In this document: piece after piece, positions 55,677 to 64,000 of the stretch
Layout of the letters: every line of letters begins with the position of its first letter
Position numbering within the stretch: the stretch's first letter is position 1
DNA from: JBBQUN01 sp963717115
GTDB taxonomy: Bacteria; Actinomycetota; Acidimicrobiia; Acidimicrobiales; SZUA-35
DNA: 64,000 nucleotides
Assembly (NCBI GenBank): GCA_963717115.1
Contig: CAVQVO010000020.1
Location: 496,001-560,000 of the forward strand
Reading direction: 5' to 3'
Notes under the pieces: generated by a model
Seen by the model: the letters and a program-made list of their open reading frames with translations, nothing else
The model's database searches: none
What the model was told of the DNA's origin: nothing
Translations under genes and position numbers: made by a program

Positions 55677-55749
55677 TCGCCCGCTTCGAATCCGGCGTCC
55701 TGCGTCCCGTTGCGACCTCGACCGTCCCTCGTCCCATGGAGTGCTGCTG

Positions 55750-56775
55750 ATGGCCGGCTCGGGCAAGGCGCATCTGCGCCCCGCAAGCGAAACCCTCCTT
55801 CGGGTCGAGGACCTCACGGTCGAGTTCCCCGCCGGGCGGGGTGCCGTCGTGCACGCCGTCAGCGGCATCAGCTTCGACATCGCCGAGGGCGAGACCCTGG
55901 GCCTGGTGGGGGAGTCGGGCTGCGGGAAGTCCACCACGGGGCGCGCCATCCTGCAGCTTCCGGTCCCGACGGGCGGGACGGTCACCCTCGCGGGTCGCGA
56001 CCTCACGGGGCTCAAGGGTGAGGCCCTGCGCGAGATGCGCACCAATCTCCAGATGATCTTCCAGGATCCGATCTCGTCGCTCAATCCCCGGCGCACCATC
56101 GGCGACGTCGTCGCCGAACCGCTCAAGGTGTGGGGCCCCTTCGACGAGGCCGAGCAGCAGAAGAAGGTCGACGCCATGCTCGATGCCGTCGGCATCGACC
56201 CGGTGATCGCCCGGCCCAAGCACCCGCACGAGTTCTCGGGGGGTCAGTGCCAGCGCATCTCGATCGCCCGATCGCTGGTCCTCGAGCCGAAGGTGATCAT
56301 CTGCGACGAACCGGTCTCGGCCCTCGACGTCTCGGTCCAGGCCCAGATCCTCAACATGCTCGAAGACCTGAAGGCCCGCTACGGGCTCACCCTGGTGTTC
56401 ATCGCCCACGACCTCGCCGTGGTCAAGAACATCTCCGACCGGGTGGCGGTCATGTACCTCGGCAAGATGTGCGAGGTGTCGGAGTCCGACGAGCTCTACG
56501 CCAATCCGGCGCACCCCTACACGAGCCTGCTGCTCGGGTCGGCGCCGATTCCCGATCCGATGATCGCCCTCGACGAAGAGGTCGCCCCCGACGAGGGCCT
56601 GCCCTCGCCGATCAACCCGCCGTCGGGTTGCCGATTCCGCACCCGGTGTCCGCTCGCCGACACGATCTGCGAGACCACCGAGCCACAGATGCGTCGCGTC
56701 ACCGACGATCACTACGTGGCATGCCACCACCCTCTCGTTCCGCTCGCGGAGCAGGAGGTCTCGATCGATGCATGA
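55750..56775 (+). CDS. Dipeptide/oligopeptide ABC transporter ATP-binding protein (DppF-type)
   Basis: A 341-residue partner ATPase. Walker A is GESGCGKSTT, Q-loop MIFQDPISSLNPR, signature FSGGQCQRISIARSL, Walker B VIICDEPVSALD and H-loop IAHDL. The signature has Cys where Met/Arg is common. The C-terminus has SGCRFRTRCPLADTIC. It forms a heterodimer with the DppD-type protein. A GTG at 55741 is an alternative start. 73 bases separate the two ATPase genes. Confidence 0.92.
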   Translation: MAGSGKAHLRPASETLLRVEDLTVEFPAGRGAVVHAVSGISFDIAEGETLGLVGESGCGKSTTGRAILQLPVPTGGTVTLAGRDLTGLKGEALREMRTNLQMIFQDPISSLNPRRTIGDVVAEPLKVWGPFDEAEQQKKVDAMLDAVGIDPVIARPKHPHEFSGGQCQRISIARSLVLEPKVIICDEPVSALDVSVQAQILNMLEDLKARYGLTLVFIAHDLAVVKNISDRVAVMYLGKMCEVSESDELYANPAHPYTSLLLGSAPIPDPMIALDEEVAPDEGLPSPINPPSGCRFRTRCPLADTICETTEPQMRRVTDDHYVACHHPLVPLAEQEVSIDA

Positions 56776-56870
56776 AGGTCGTCTGCCGGTGACGCAGCAG
56801 ACGCGTGTCGAGCGAAACCAACGGTCGGGCCAGGTCGGTTCGATCACGATCAGCAAGGGGAGATATCCGA

Positions 56871-58670
56871 ATGAAATGGCGTGAGTTGAAGAAGCTCATC
56901 GCTGTCGTCTTCGCCCTCGCACTCGTCGCTGCCGCCTGTGGCGGAAGCGACAGTGCCGGCGAGGCAGACGACAGCGGCGGCGACGAGACGACGACGACGG
57001 CCAGCGACGGGGGCACCGAAGCCGAAGGCGACGTCGACACCGACGTCGTCGAGAACACCGAGACCCCCGACTACGGCGGGACGGTCACCATCGGCCTCGA
57101 AGCCGAGGCCGTCGGCCTTCGCCCATGGGAGGACAGCTGTTCCTCGCCTTGCTACAACATGATGATCGCCATCTACGACAAGTTGATGGAGCAGACCAAG
57201 GAAGGCGTGGTCGAGCCGTATCTGGCCGAGTCGATGTCGGCCAACGAGGACTTCACCGTCTGGACCATGACGCTGCGACCCGGCGTCACGTTCCACAACG
57301 GCACGGCACTCACGGCCCAGACCATCGTCGACATGTTCCCGCTCCAGCAGACCGGCGCCGCGTCGGCCGGCTCGATCGGGACCTCGAAGCTGACCGGTGT
57401 CGAAGCGACCAGTGACCTCGAGGTCACCTACACGCTCAGCGGGCCGAACTCGGCCTTCCCGGCCTACCTGACCCGTGCCCCCATGGGCATGGTCTTCGAC
57501 CCGGCCGCCGCGACCGCCGACCCCGATGGCTACAGCGTGGCCCCGATCGGCACCGGCCCGTTCGTGATCGAAAAGCGCGATCTCGACAACGAGACCGTCG
57601 TGGTGCGCAACGAGAGCTACTGGTTCTCCGACGCCAACGGCAACCAGTTGCCGTACCTCGACTCGATCATCTTCAAGCCGATTCCCGACGAGGGCACCCG
57701 GCTCGACGCACTGACCTCGGGCACCAACAACGCCATGCAGACGCTGCGTCAGGGCACCATCCGTGACGCACGCGCCGTCGGTGATTCCATCGTGCTCTTC
57801 GAGCACCAGGGCTCCAACACCGGTGGCGGCATGTTCAACGTCGCCGTCGCCCCGTTCGACGATCTGCGGGTCCGCACCGGGCTCACGCTCATGAACGACC
57901 AGGCCGGCGTCATCGAGGCCCTCGGTGGCACCGGGATCTCGCTCCCGTCGACCCAGTGGTTCAGCGCCGACAGCCCGTGGTGGTCGCAGAAGGCCGCCGA
58001 TGCCTGGCCGTCATTCGACTTCGAAGCGGGCAAGGCCTCGTTGCAGGAGTACATCGACGACCCGGCCCGTTCCGACGGCAAGGCCGCCGGTGAGCCGATC
58101 GACGTCGAGCTGTCCTGCCCGCCCGATCCCACCCTCATCGCCGCCATGCAGGTGATCGAGCAGGTGTGGACCGGCAGCGGTCTGGCCAACGTCACGTTGA
58201 CCAACTTCGACCAGCAGACCCACATCAACAACGCCCTCGGTGCCGACAACGGCTTCGTCGGTGTGCACCAGGCCCACTGCTGGCGCTGGAGCAGCGAGGA
58301 CGATCCGTCGATCTCGCTGAACCCGTTCCTGGCGCCCTACAGCGCCGAGAACGCCACCGAGAACGGCCTCGACGGCATCGTGTCGCCCTCGAACTTCGCC
58401 AACTGGTTCGATCCAGAGGCGTTCGCGGCGGCCAACGAAGCCATCGCCACCGATGACTTCGAGGCCCGCAAGGCCCTCTACGAGACCATCAACCTGCGCA
58501 TCGCCGCCGAGCTGCCCATCTGGTACTCGGGCTCGACGGCAACGGCCATTGCGGTCGAACCCTCGATCCGCGGTCTCAACAGCTGGACCCTGCCCGACGG
58601 AGCGCTCGGCATCGGACATCCCGGTGGCGAGGGTCGTTGGACGCAGGTCTACATGAACACCGCCGGCTGA
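56871..58670 (+). CDS. Peptide ABC transporter substrate-binding lipoprotein
   Basis: A 599-residue SBP family 5 protein. The signal peptide (LIAVVFALALVAAACGGSD) ends in a lipobox with Cys24 expected to be lipidated. An acidic Gly/Thr linker follows, then the binding fold: YGGTVTIGLEAEAVGLRPWE, RPGVTFHNGTALTAQTIVDM and FDDLRVRTGLTLMNDQ. It captures peptides or similar ligands outside the membrane. AGGGGAGA precedes the ATG. A 7-bp hairpin (56780-56803) lies in the gap after the ATPase gene. Confidence 0.92.
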   Translation: MKWRELKKLIAVVFALALVAAACGGSDSAGEADDSGGDETTTTASDGGTEAEGDVDTDVVENTETPDYGGTVTIGLEAEAVGLRPWEDSCSSPCYNMMIAIYDKLMEQTKEGVVEPYLAESMSANEDFTVWTMTLRPGVTFHNGTALTAQTIVDMFPLQQTGAASAGSIGTSKLTGVEATSDLEVTYTLSGPNSAFPAYLTRAPMGMVFDPAAATADPDGYSVAPIGTGPFVIEKRDLDNETVVVRNESYWFSDANGNQLPYLDSIIFKPIPDEGTRLDALTSGTNNAMQTLRQGTIRDARAVGDSIVLFEHQGSNTGGGMFNVAVAPFDDLRVRTGLTLMNDQAGVIEALGGTGISLPSTQWFSADSPWWSQKAADAWPSFDFEAGKASLQEYIDDPARSDGKAAGEPIDVELSCPPDPTLIAAMQVIEQVWTGSGLANVTLTNFDQQTHINNALGADNGFVGVHQAHCWRWSSEDDPSISLNPFLAPYSAENATENGLDGIVSPSNFANWFDPEAFAAANEAIATDDFEARKALYETINLRIAAELPIWYSGSTATAIAVEPSIRGLNSWTLPDGALGIGHPGGEGRWTQVYMNTAG

Positions 58671-58683
58671 TCAGCCGGATCCC

Positions 58684-58749
58684 GGGGCCGATCACGACCC
58701 GTTCGTGATCGGCCCCTCCGGGGTGGGAGCGTCACGGCGCTCCCACCCC
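58684..58749 (+). other. Tandem hairpins between binding-protein and permease genes
   Basis: Hairpin 1 (58684-58716) has a 14-bp perfect stem (GGGGCCGATCACGA arm, loop CCCGT). Hairpin 2 (58720-58749) has a 12-bp stem (GGGGTGGGAGCG arm, loop TCACGG). No T-run follows. Such structures protect the abundant binding-protein mRNA or partly stop transcription before the permeases. Confidence 0.7.
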
Positions 58750-58801
58750 TGCTCTGCCCCCTCGAAACATCGCCCGATTCCGGGTAGGAGGATCCTGTTC
58801 A

Positions 58802-59755
58802 ATGCTCAAACTGATCGCCTGGAGGCTGGTTCGCCTGGTGGCCACGCTCCTCGCCGTGTCGATCATCACCTTCGGCATGACCAAGCTGTTGCCCGGCGAT
58901 CCGGTCAACGCCATCCTCGGGGTCGAGAACCTCCAGAACCCCGAGTTGGCCGAGCAGATCCGCGAGGAACTCCACCTCAACGATCCGGTGCCCGTGCAGT
59001 ACGTCCGCTGGCTCGGCAACGCCGTCCAGGGCGACCTGGGCAAGTCCTACATCAACGACCAGGAGGTCATGGGCGAGATCAAGAATCGCATCCCCGTGAC
59101 CGCCCAGCTCGCCTTCATGGCCGTGATCATCGCCGTCGTGCTCGCCGTGCCGATCGGGGTACTCGGCGCCTACCGCCAGGGCCGGGCCTCCGACCAGATC
59201 ACCTCGGCCGGCGTCCAGGTGGCGCTCTCGGTGCCGAACTTCATCACGGGCATCTTCCTGGCCTACATCTTCTCGATCAAACTCGGCTGGTTCCCCAACA
59301 GCAGCTGGAACCGCATCAGCGACAAGGGCGTCGTCGAGAACCTCAAGTCGGCCATCCTGCCCTCGCTGGCCCTGGCCGGAACCCAGATGGCGATCTTCTC
59401 CCGACTCGTGCGGTCCGACATGATCGCGACCCTCCAGGAGAACTACATCCTGTCGGCCCGGGCCAAGGGCCTCAAGGACCGCTACATCCTGATGCGTCAC
59501 GCCCTGCGACCCAGTTCCCTCAGTCTCGTCACCATCGTCGGGATCAACTTCGGGGCCCTCCTCGGCGGCACCGTCGTCATCGAGACCCTGTTCGCGATCC
59601 CCGGCCTCGGTTTCCGGCTCATCAACGCCATCAACCAGCGTGACATCCTGGTGATCCAGGGCATCACCGTCTTCATCGCCACCGTCTACGTCGTGATCAA
59701 CACCCTCGTCGACCTGCTCTATGCTGCGGTCGATCCCCGGATCCGAAAGGGCTGA
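58802..59755 (+). CDS. Peptide ABC transporter permease (DppB-type)
   Basis: A 317-residue membrane protein. LIAWRLVRLVATLLAVSIIT is the first span; the EAA loop reads YILSARAKGLKDRYILMRHALRP, which contacts the ATPases. FGALLGGTVVIETLFAIPG and the C-terminal LVDLLYAAVDPRIRKG are family-typical. The ATG follows AGGAGGATCCTGTTCA, a strong ribosome site, as expected for a gene after a hairpin barrier. Confidence 0.93.
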   Translation: MLKLIAWRLVRLVATLLAVSIITFGMTKLLPGDPVNAILGVENLQNPELAEQIREELHLNDPVPVQYVRWLGNAVQGDLGKSYINDQEVMGEIKNRIPVTAQLAFMAVIIAVVLAVPIGVLGAYRQGRASDQITSAGVQVALSVPNFITGIFLAYIFSIKLGWFPNSSWNRISDKGVVENLKSAILPSLALAGTQMAIFSRLVRSDMIATLQENYILSARAKGLKDRYILMRHALRPSSLSLVTIVGINFGALLGGTVVIETLFAIPGLGFRLINAINQRDILVIQGITVFIATVYVVINTLVDLLYAAVDPRIRKG

Positions 59756-59760
59756 GCACC

Positions 59761-60744
59761 ATGACCCTCGCCGAAGGCACCACCAATGCCGAAGACCTGA
59801 TCGTCTTCGCCGAAGCCGATCAGCCGCCTCCCGGTATCGACGGTCCCGACCGCCAGTCGCCATTGGCGGTGTTCCGATCGATGCCGCTGTTCGTGAAGAT
59901 CTCGGCCTTCTGGTTGTTCCTCATCGTGCTCGGCGCCATCTACGCCAAGCTCGACAACGTCTTCAACGACAGCCTCCCGCTCCAGGATCCGCTCCTGCAG
60001 ACCAACGGGTTCAATCCCAAGACCGGAACCCGGGGAACCGGCGCCCCCATCGAAGGGGTGTCGTCCGCTCACTGGCTGGGCACCGACGTCCTCGCCCGAG
60101 ACACGTTCTCGCGGATCGTCCATGGATCCTGGGTGTCGATCATCGTGGCCCTGGTCTCGGCAATGGTCGGGATCGGCGTCGGCGGTTTCCTCGGAGCGCT
60201 CGTCGGCTTCGTGCGTGGCCGGACCGAGACCATCATCATGTCGCTCATCGACGTCATCCTCGCCTTCCCGGCCCTGATCCTGTTGCTGGCCATGGTCTCG
60301 ATCTTCGAGGTTCGCAACCTCTACGTGATCGCCGGTGTGATCGGCTTCCTGTCGATTCCGGCCTATACCCGGGTGGCGAGGGCGAACTCGTTGGCGATCT
60401 CCAACCGGGAGTTCGTGCTCGCGGCCAAGGCCATCGGCACCAAACCCCGGACCATCCTGTTCAAGGAGATCATCCCCAACGTCTTCCCGACGCTGCTGTC
60501 GTATGCGCTCGTCGCCGCAGCCTTCGTGGTGGTGGTCGAGGGCTCGCTGTCGTTCCTCGGCCTGTCGGTGTCCCCGCCCACCCCGACCTGGGGCAACATG
60601 ATCAACGAGGCCCGGCGAGACATCAAGGTGTCGATCCTTCCCGTGCTCTGGCCGTCGCTGGCCCTGACCTTCACGGTCCTGGCCCTCAACCAGGTGGGCG
60701 ACTGGTTCCAGAAGCGCCGGGCCGTCCGCGGCTCCGCCCTCTGA
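59761..60744 (+). CDS. Peptide ABC transporter permease (DppC-type)
   Basis: A 327-residue membrane protein partnering the DppB-type permease. The cytoplasmic N-terminus precedes ISAFWLFLIVLGAIYA. HWLGTDVLARDTFSRIVHG is the DppC signature and EFVLAAKAIGTKPRTILFKE the EAA loop. The end is LALNQVGDWFQKRR. It starts 5 bases after the DppB stop and closes the operon, which terminates at the hairpin at 60771-60812. Confidence 0.93.
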   Translation: MTLAEGTTNAEDLIVFAEADQPPPGIDGPDRQSPLAVFRSMPLFVKISAFWLFLIVLGAIYAKLDNVFNDSLPLQDPLLQTNGFNPKTGTRGTGAPIEGVSSAHWLGTDVLARDTFSRIVHGSWVSIIVALVSAMVGIGVGGFLGALVGFVRGRTETIIMSLIDVILAFPALILLLAMVSIFEVRNLYVIAGVIGFLSIPAYTRVARANSLAISNREFVLAAKAIGTKPRTILFKEIIPNVFPTLLSYALVAAAFVVVVEGSLSFLGLSVSPPTPTWGNMINEARRDIKVSILPVLWPSLALTFTVLALNQVGDWFQKRRAVRGSAL

Positions 60745-60770
60745 CCTCACCCCCCGATCACCCCGTCGTT

Positions 60771-60812
60771 CTGGCGGGCTGGCGTCCCTCGAACGGGACG
60801 CAGCGCCGCCAG
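60771..60812. terminator. Two-part hairpin between DppC and dehydrogenase genes
   Basis: CTGGCGG pairs with CCGCCAG (outer) and GCGTCCC with GGGACGC (inner, loop TCGAAC), with a 4x4 internal loop. It lies between convergent stops (60744 and 60863) and resembles the two-part hairpin at 43254-43301. Confidence 0.65.
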
Positions 60813-60862
60813 TTCGGTTACTCGGGACGCTGACCCGCCGGAAGGCCTCGGCTCGGAGCGGT

Positions 60863-61729
60863 CTAGGGGTTCGTGAGCAGGTCGATCAGGCTGCTGGTGT
60901 CCCAGCGGTTCCCGCCGCGGGCCTGGACCCGCGCGTAGAACTGATCGACCAGTGCGGCAACGGGAAGGCTGGCTCCCAGCTCGGCGCCGGTGTCGAGCGC
61001 GATGCCGAGGTCCTTGCGCATCCAGTCGACGGCGAACCCGAAGTCGAAGGACCCGGCCACCATCGTGGCGCCGCGGTTGTCCATCTGCCACGACCCTGCG
61101 GCGCCCTTCGAGATGGTCGCGAGCACCTTGTCGGTGTCGAGCCCGGCCGACATCGCGAGGTGCAGTCCTTCGGCCAATCCTTGGATGGCCCCGGCGATGG
61201 CGAGCTGGTTGACCATCTTGGTCAACTGACCGCTGCCGACGGGGCCGATCAGGGTGGCCGTGACGGCGTAGGCGTCGAGGACCGGAGTGACTCGGGCGAA
61301 GTCGGACTCGCCACCACCACACATGACGGTCAGCCTGCCGTTCTCGGCTCCGGCCTGACCGCCCGAGACGGGGGCGTCGAGGAACCCGATCGAACGACGG
61401 GCGCACGCCTCGCCGAGCTCCTCGGCGAGCGTCGCCGAAGCCGTGGTGTGGTCGACCAGGATCGACCCCGCCGCCATGGACGCCAGCGCCCCGTCGTCAC
61501 CGACGGTGACGGCCCGTACGTCGTCGTCGTTGCCGACGATGGTGATGACGACATCGGCTCCGTCGGCTGCGCCGGCCGGAGTCGTGGCGAGCGCGCCGCC
61601 GTGGCGTCGCACCCAGTCTTCGGCCTTCGCCGTGGTGCGGTTGAAGACGGTCACCTCGTGGCCGGCGGCCTGGAGGTGACCGGCCATGGGGCGGCCCATC
61701 ACACCCAGTCCGATGAATCCGATCTTCAT
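60863..61729 (-). CDS. NAD(P)-dependent beta-hydroxyacid dehydrogenase (3-hydroxyisobutyrate dehydrogenase family)
   Basis: A 288-residue enzyme. The N-terminal Rossmann motif is IGFIGLGVMGRPMAGHL, the substrate loop DAPVSGGQAGAENGRLTVMCGG, and the catalytic Lys lies in GSGQLTKMVNQL. The C-terminal helical domain carries LDTGAELGASLPVAALV. The substrate may be 3-hydroxyisobutyrate, tartronate semialdehyde or a relative. GGGGGCAGG precedes the ATG. It is divergent from the aminotransferase gene. Confidence 0.88.
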   Translation of the reverse strand: MKIGFIGLGVMGRPMAGHLQAAGHEVTVFNRTTAKAEDWVRRHGGALATTPAGAADGADVVITIVGNDDDVRAVTVGDDGALASMAAGSILVDHTTASATLAEELGEACARRSIGFLDAPVSGGQAGAENGRLTVMCGGGESDFARVTPVLDAYAVTATLIGPVGSGQLTKMVNQLAIAGAIQGLAEGLHLAMSAGLDTDKVLATISKGAAGSWQMDNRGATMVAGSFDFGFAVDWMRKDLGIALDTGAELGASLPVAALVDQFYARVQARGGNRWDTSSLIDLLTNP

Positions 61730-61779
61730 TGCCTGCCCCCCGTGCCAGTCCGCTCGACGTGCTGGCAGGATAGGAAGCC

Positions 61780-62952
61780 ATGACGGGCGCCGTGCAACCG
61801 AGTCGACGGAGTTCGATCGAGCCGTTTCACGTGATGGAGGTCATGCGATCGGCCGAGGAGCGCAGCCGGGCCGGTCACGAGGTCCTCCATCTGGAGGTCG
61901 GGCAGCCCGGAACCCCCGCTCCGCCATCGGCCCTGAGCGCGGCCCGCCGGGCCCTCGATCAGGACCGGCTCGGGTACACCACGGCCATGGGGCTGGCGCC
62001 GCTACGCGCCCGCATCGCCCGCTGGTACGAGGAGCGGCACGGCGTGAGCGTCGATCCGGCCCGGGTCATGGTCACCACCGGGGCATCGGGGAGCTGCGTG
62101 CTCGCCTTCCTGGCGCTGTGGGACCCGGGAGCCCGGGTCGGCGTGATCGAGCCGGGTTATCCGTGCTACCGGAACGACCTCCTGGCGCTCGGGATGGAAC
62201 CGGTCGGCATCCCCATCGGGCCCGACAGTGGGTATCGGCCGACCACCCGACAGCTCGACGCCGCCGGTCCGCTCGACGGGCTCGTCCTGGCCAGTCCGAA
62301 CAACCCGACCGGCACGGTGCTCGACGCAGCCGCCCTGTCGGAGATCTCGGAGTGGTCGAGGCGCCATCGCCGGGACGGACGCCGGGTGGCCGTGGTCGTC
62401 GACGAGATCTACCACGGCATCACCTACGACCGTCCCGCCCCGTCGATGCTCGAGTTCGACGGCGAGGCGGTGGTCTTCAACAGCTTCTCGAAGTACTTCT
62501 CGATGACCGGCTGGCGCCTCGGGTGGATCGTGGCGCCACCGGCGTTGATGACACCGCTCGAACGGCTGGGCCAGAACCTGGCCATCGCCGCGCCGACCCT
62601 GAGCCAGATCGCCGCCCTCGCCGCGTTCGACGACACGGCGATCCTCGATTCGCACGTCGAGACCTACGCCCGGAACCGTTCGATCCTGCTCGACGGGCTC
62701 GTCGCCGCCGGCATCGACCGGCTCGCACCGGCCGACGGAGCCTTCTACGTGTGGGCCGACGTCGGCCACCTCGGGATCGACTCGCCCACCCTGTGCCGGC
62801 GATGGCTCGACGAGTTGGGTCTCGCCGCAACACCGGGAATCGATTTCGATCCCGTTCGCGGCACCCGATTCGTGCGCTTCTCCTACGCCGGGGTCACCGC
62901 CGACATCGCCGAAGCCGTCGCGCGGCTGGTCACCTGGGATAGACAACGGTGA
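61780..62952 (+). CDS. Class I/II aminotransferase (PLP-dependent)
   Basis: A 390-residue fold-type I aminotransferase: LHLEVGQPGTPAPPSAL, TTGASGSCVLAFLALWDPG, LASPNNPTGTVL, VDEIYHGITYD and the PLP Lys in NSFSKYFSMTGWRLGW. The C-terminus has RFVRFSYAG with the carboxylate-binding Arg. It transfers an amino group from an amino acid to a 2-oxoacid; aspartate/alanine/tyrosine-type specificity cannot be resolved. Confidence 0.88.
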   Translation: MTGAVQPSRRSSIEPFHVMEVMRSAEERSRAGHEVLHLEVGQPGTPAPPSALSAARRALDQDRLGYTTAMGLAPLRARIARWYEERHGVSVDPARVMVTTGASGSCVLAFLALWDPGARVGVIEPGYPCYRNDLLALGMEPVGIPIGPDSGYRPTTRQLDAAGPLDGLVLASPNNPTGTVLDAAALSEISEWSRRHRRDGRRVAVVVDEIYHGITYDRPAPSMLEFDGEAVVFNSFSKYFSMTGWRLGWIVAPPALMTPLERLGQNLAIAAPTLSQIAALAAFDDTAILDSHVETYARNRSILLDGLVAAGIDRLAPADGAFYVWADVGHLGIDSPTLCRRWLDELGLAATPGIDFDPVRGTRFVRFSYAGVTADIAEAVARLVTWDRQR

Positions 62953-63001
62953 TCGATTCGGCCAGGCGGAGGAAACGCCGAGCCACGACGAGGACTGCCG
63001 C

Positions 63002-63604
63002 GTGAACCAGCCGATGCTCAAGAGGGATCTCCCCAAGCGACCGGGCCCATCCAACCGAACCCTGCTGTGGCGGGGCATGACCATGTGTTGCGCCGCCTGC
63101 GGCCAGCGCCGGGGTCTGTTCCGTCGCTGGACCAAGATGGCCGAGCGATGCCCCAACTGCGGTCTGGTTTTCGGTCGCTTCGAGGGTCAGTGGATCGGGG
63201 CGATCGGCATCAACACGATCGTCAGCTTCGGCATCCTCATGATCACGATCGTGGTGAGCTTCGCCGTGACCTACCCCGGCAACACGGCGTTCCTGATCGG
63301 CCTCGCGGTCGCCGTCGCCGTGCTGACGCCGGTGCTCCTGTTTCCGTTCAGCCGCACGTTCTGGACGGCCATCGACTTGTGCATGACGCCGTTGGAACCG
63401 CACGAGGTCGACTGGACCAAGGTCGACCCCGTCCTCGCCGCCGAGATGCGGGCCCGTGACGACGGCGGGTCCGGACGGTCAGCCGGGGGCCCCGACGACC
63501 CCCGAACGCTGCCGACCCAACCCGATCAGACCGACGCCAAGCACCGCGATCGCGGTCCCGACGATCCCGATTCCGACGATCCCGAACCCGGAGCCCGAGC
63601 ATGA
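63002..63604 (+). CDS. DUF983 family membrane protein with zinc ribbon
   Basis: A 200-residue protein. A four-Cys ribbon (CCAACGQRRGLF, then RCPNCGLVFGRFEG, residues 29-60) is followed by two membrane spans (GAIGINTIVSFGILMITIVV and FLIGLAVAVAVLTPVLLFPF). The last 60 residues are Asp/Pro/Arg-rich and disordered. DUF983 proteins have no firm function. GTG start; the stop overlaps the mycothione reductase ATG. Confidence 0.85.
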   Translation: MNQPMLKRDLPKRPGPSNRTLLWRGMTMCCAACGQRRGLFRRWTKMAERCPNCGLVFGRFEGQWIGAIGINTIVSFGILMITIVVSFAVTYPGNTAFLIGLAVAVAVLTPVLLFPFSRTFWTAIDLCMTPLEPHEVDWTKVDPVLAAEMRARDDGGSGRSAGGPDDPRTLPTQPDQTDAKHRDRGPDDPDSDDPEPGARA

Positions 63605-64000
63605 CCGAATCGTACGATCTCATCATCGTGGGGAGTGGCTCCGGCAACGCGCTGCCGGCCTACCTCGACGGTTGGAAGATCGCCATCGTCGAACGAGACG
63701 TCTTCGGGGGGACCTGTCTCAACCGGGGCTGCATCCCGTCCAAGATGCTCGTGCTCCCGGCCGATGTCGCCGAGACCGTGCGCCATGGTCATCGTCTCGG
63801 CGTGGCCGCCCATGTCGATGGTGTCGACTGGCTCGAGATCCGCGATCGGGTCTTCGGACGGATCGACCCCATCGCGGCGGGCGGACGCGAGTATCGGGCG
63901 ACCGGCAACCCCGATGTCACCCTGATCGAGGGCACGGCCCGATTCGTGGCCGATCACACCTTCGAGGTCGAGATCGCCGACGGCTCGCGCCGCACCATCA
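63601..64000 (+). CDS. mtr: Mycothione reductase-like FAD-dependent disulfide reductase (partial)
   Basis: The first 133 residues are in the window. YDLIIVGSGSGNALPAYLDG is the FAD-binding start, followed by IVERDVFGGTCLNRGCIPSK with the redox-active Cys pair (CxxxxC). The SGNA start rather than GGY, and MLVLPADVAE, resemble mycothione reductase more than dihydrolipoamide or mercuric reductase. It would reduce mycothiol disulfide with NADPH, consistent with an actinobacterium. The rest lies beyond the window. Confidence 0.75.
   Translation, partial: MTESYDLIIVGSGSGNALPAYLDGWKIAIVERDVFGGTCLNRGCIPSKMLVLPADVAETVRHGHRLGVAAHVDGVDWLEIRDRVFGRIDPIAAGGREYRATGNPDVTLIEGTARFVADHTFEVEIADGSRRTI

Overview
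The window is about 64 kb of very GC-rich, gene-dense DNA from an actinobacterium. Marker genes point that way: a roadblock/DUF742/small-GTPase conservon, coenzyme F420 synthesis (FbiC, i.e. CofG+CofH), a mycothione-reductase-like flavoprotein, DUF3151 and DUF5522 proteins, and a perfect actinobacterial LexA box. The gene content fits Acidimicrobiia (Ilumatobacter-like), but that placement is inference. No rRNA, tRNA, prophage, insertion sequence or CRISPR array was seen. The region reads as chromosomal core.

Layout. 0-1.5 kb: the end of a four-gene conservon. 1.6-9.9 kb: oxidoreductases, hydrolases, a PAP2 membrane enzyme, two crotonases, a broken gamma-glutamyltransferase and a glycerophosphodiesterase. 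9.9-15.3 kb: acyl-CoA synthetase, thioesterase, threonine aldolase, flavin reductase and an acyl-CoA dehydrogenase interrupted by a frameshift. 15.3-24 kb: pyruvate kinase, patatin, MobA, RNase D, CLC channel. 24-28.7 kb: LOG protein, F420 synthase, HxlR regulator, SOS-controlled AlkB. 29-34 kb: TetR, split acyl-CoA synthetase (ADP-forming type), PBP4, LON-domain protein. 34.3-37.2 kb: three small proteins followed by a ThiS-like carrier, TtuA and TrmI, which together look like a tRNA T-loop modification operon. 37.5-46 kb: second acyl-CoA synthetase, PEP carboxylase, LytR_C protein, a selenocysteine glutathione peroxidase, NUDIX, CoA transferase, pantothenate kinase. 46-53 kb: a TPP enzyme and the glycogen genes glgX-glgA with convergent glgC. 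53-61 kb: YceI and a complete dipeptide-type ABC importer. 61-64 kb: a beta-hydroxyacid dehydrogenase, an aminotransferase, a DUF983 protein and the start of mycothione reductase.

The main hidden gene is a glutathione peroxidase (42740-43219) with an in-frame TGA at the catalytic position, followed by a bacterial-type SECIS hairpin with a GGUC loop. It would be missed or called truncated by ordinary gene finding.

Two features recur across the window. First, about twenty genes have a TANNNT -10 box only 6-9 bases before the start codon, which implies leaderless mRNAs; I used this to choose several starts. Second, four genes in the first 27 kb are broken by five frameshifts, all of the +1 type. 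These may be assembly errors, real mutations or, less likely, programmed frameshifting.
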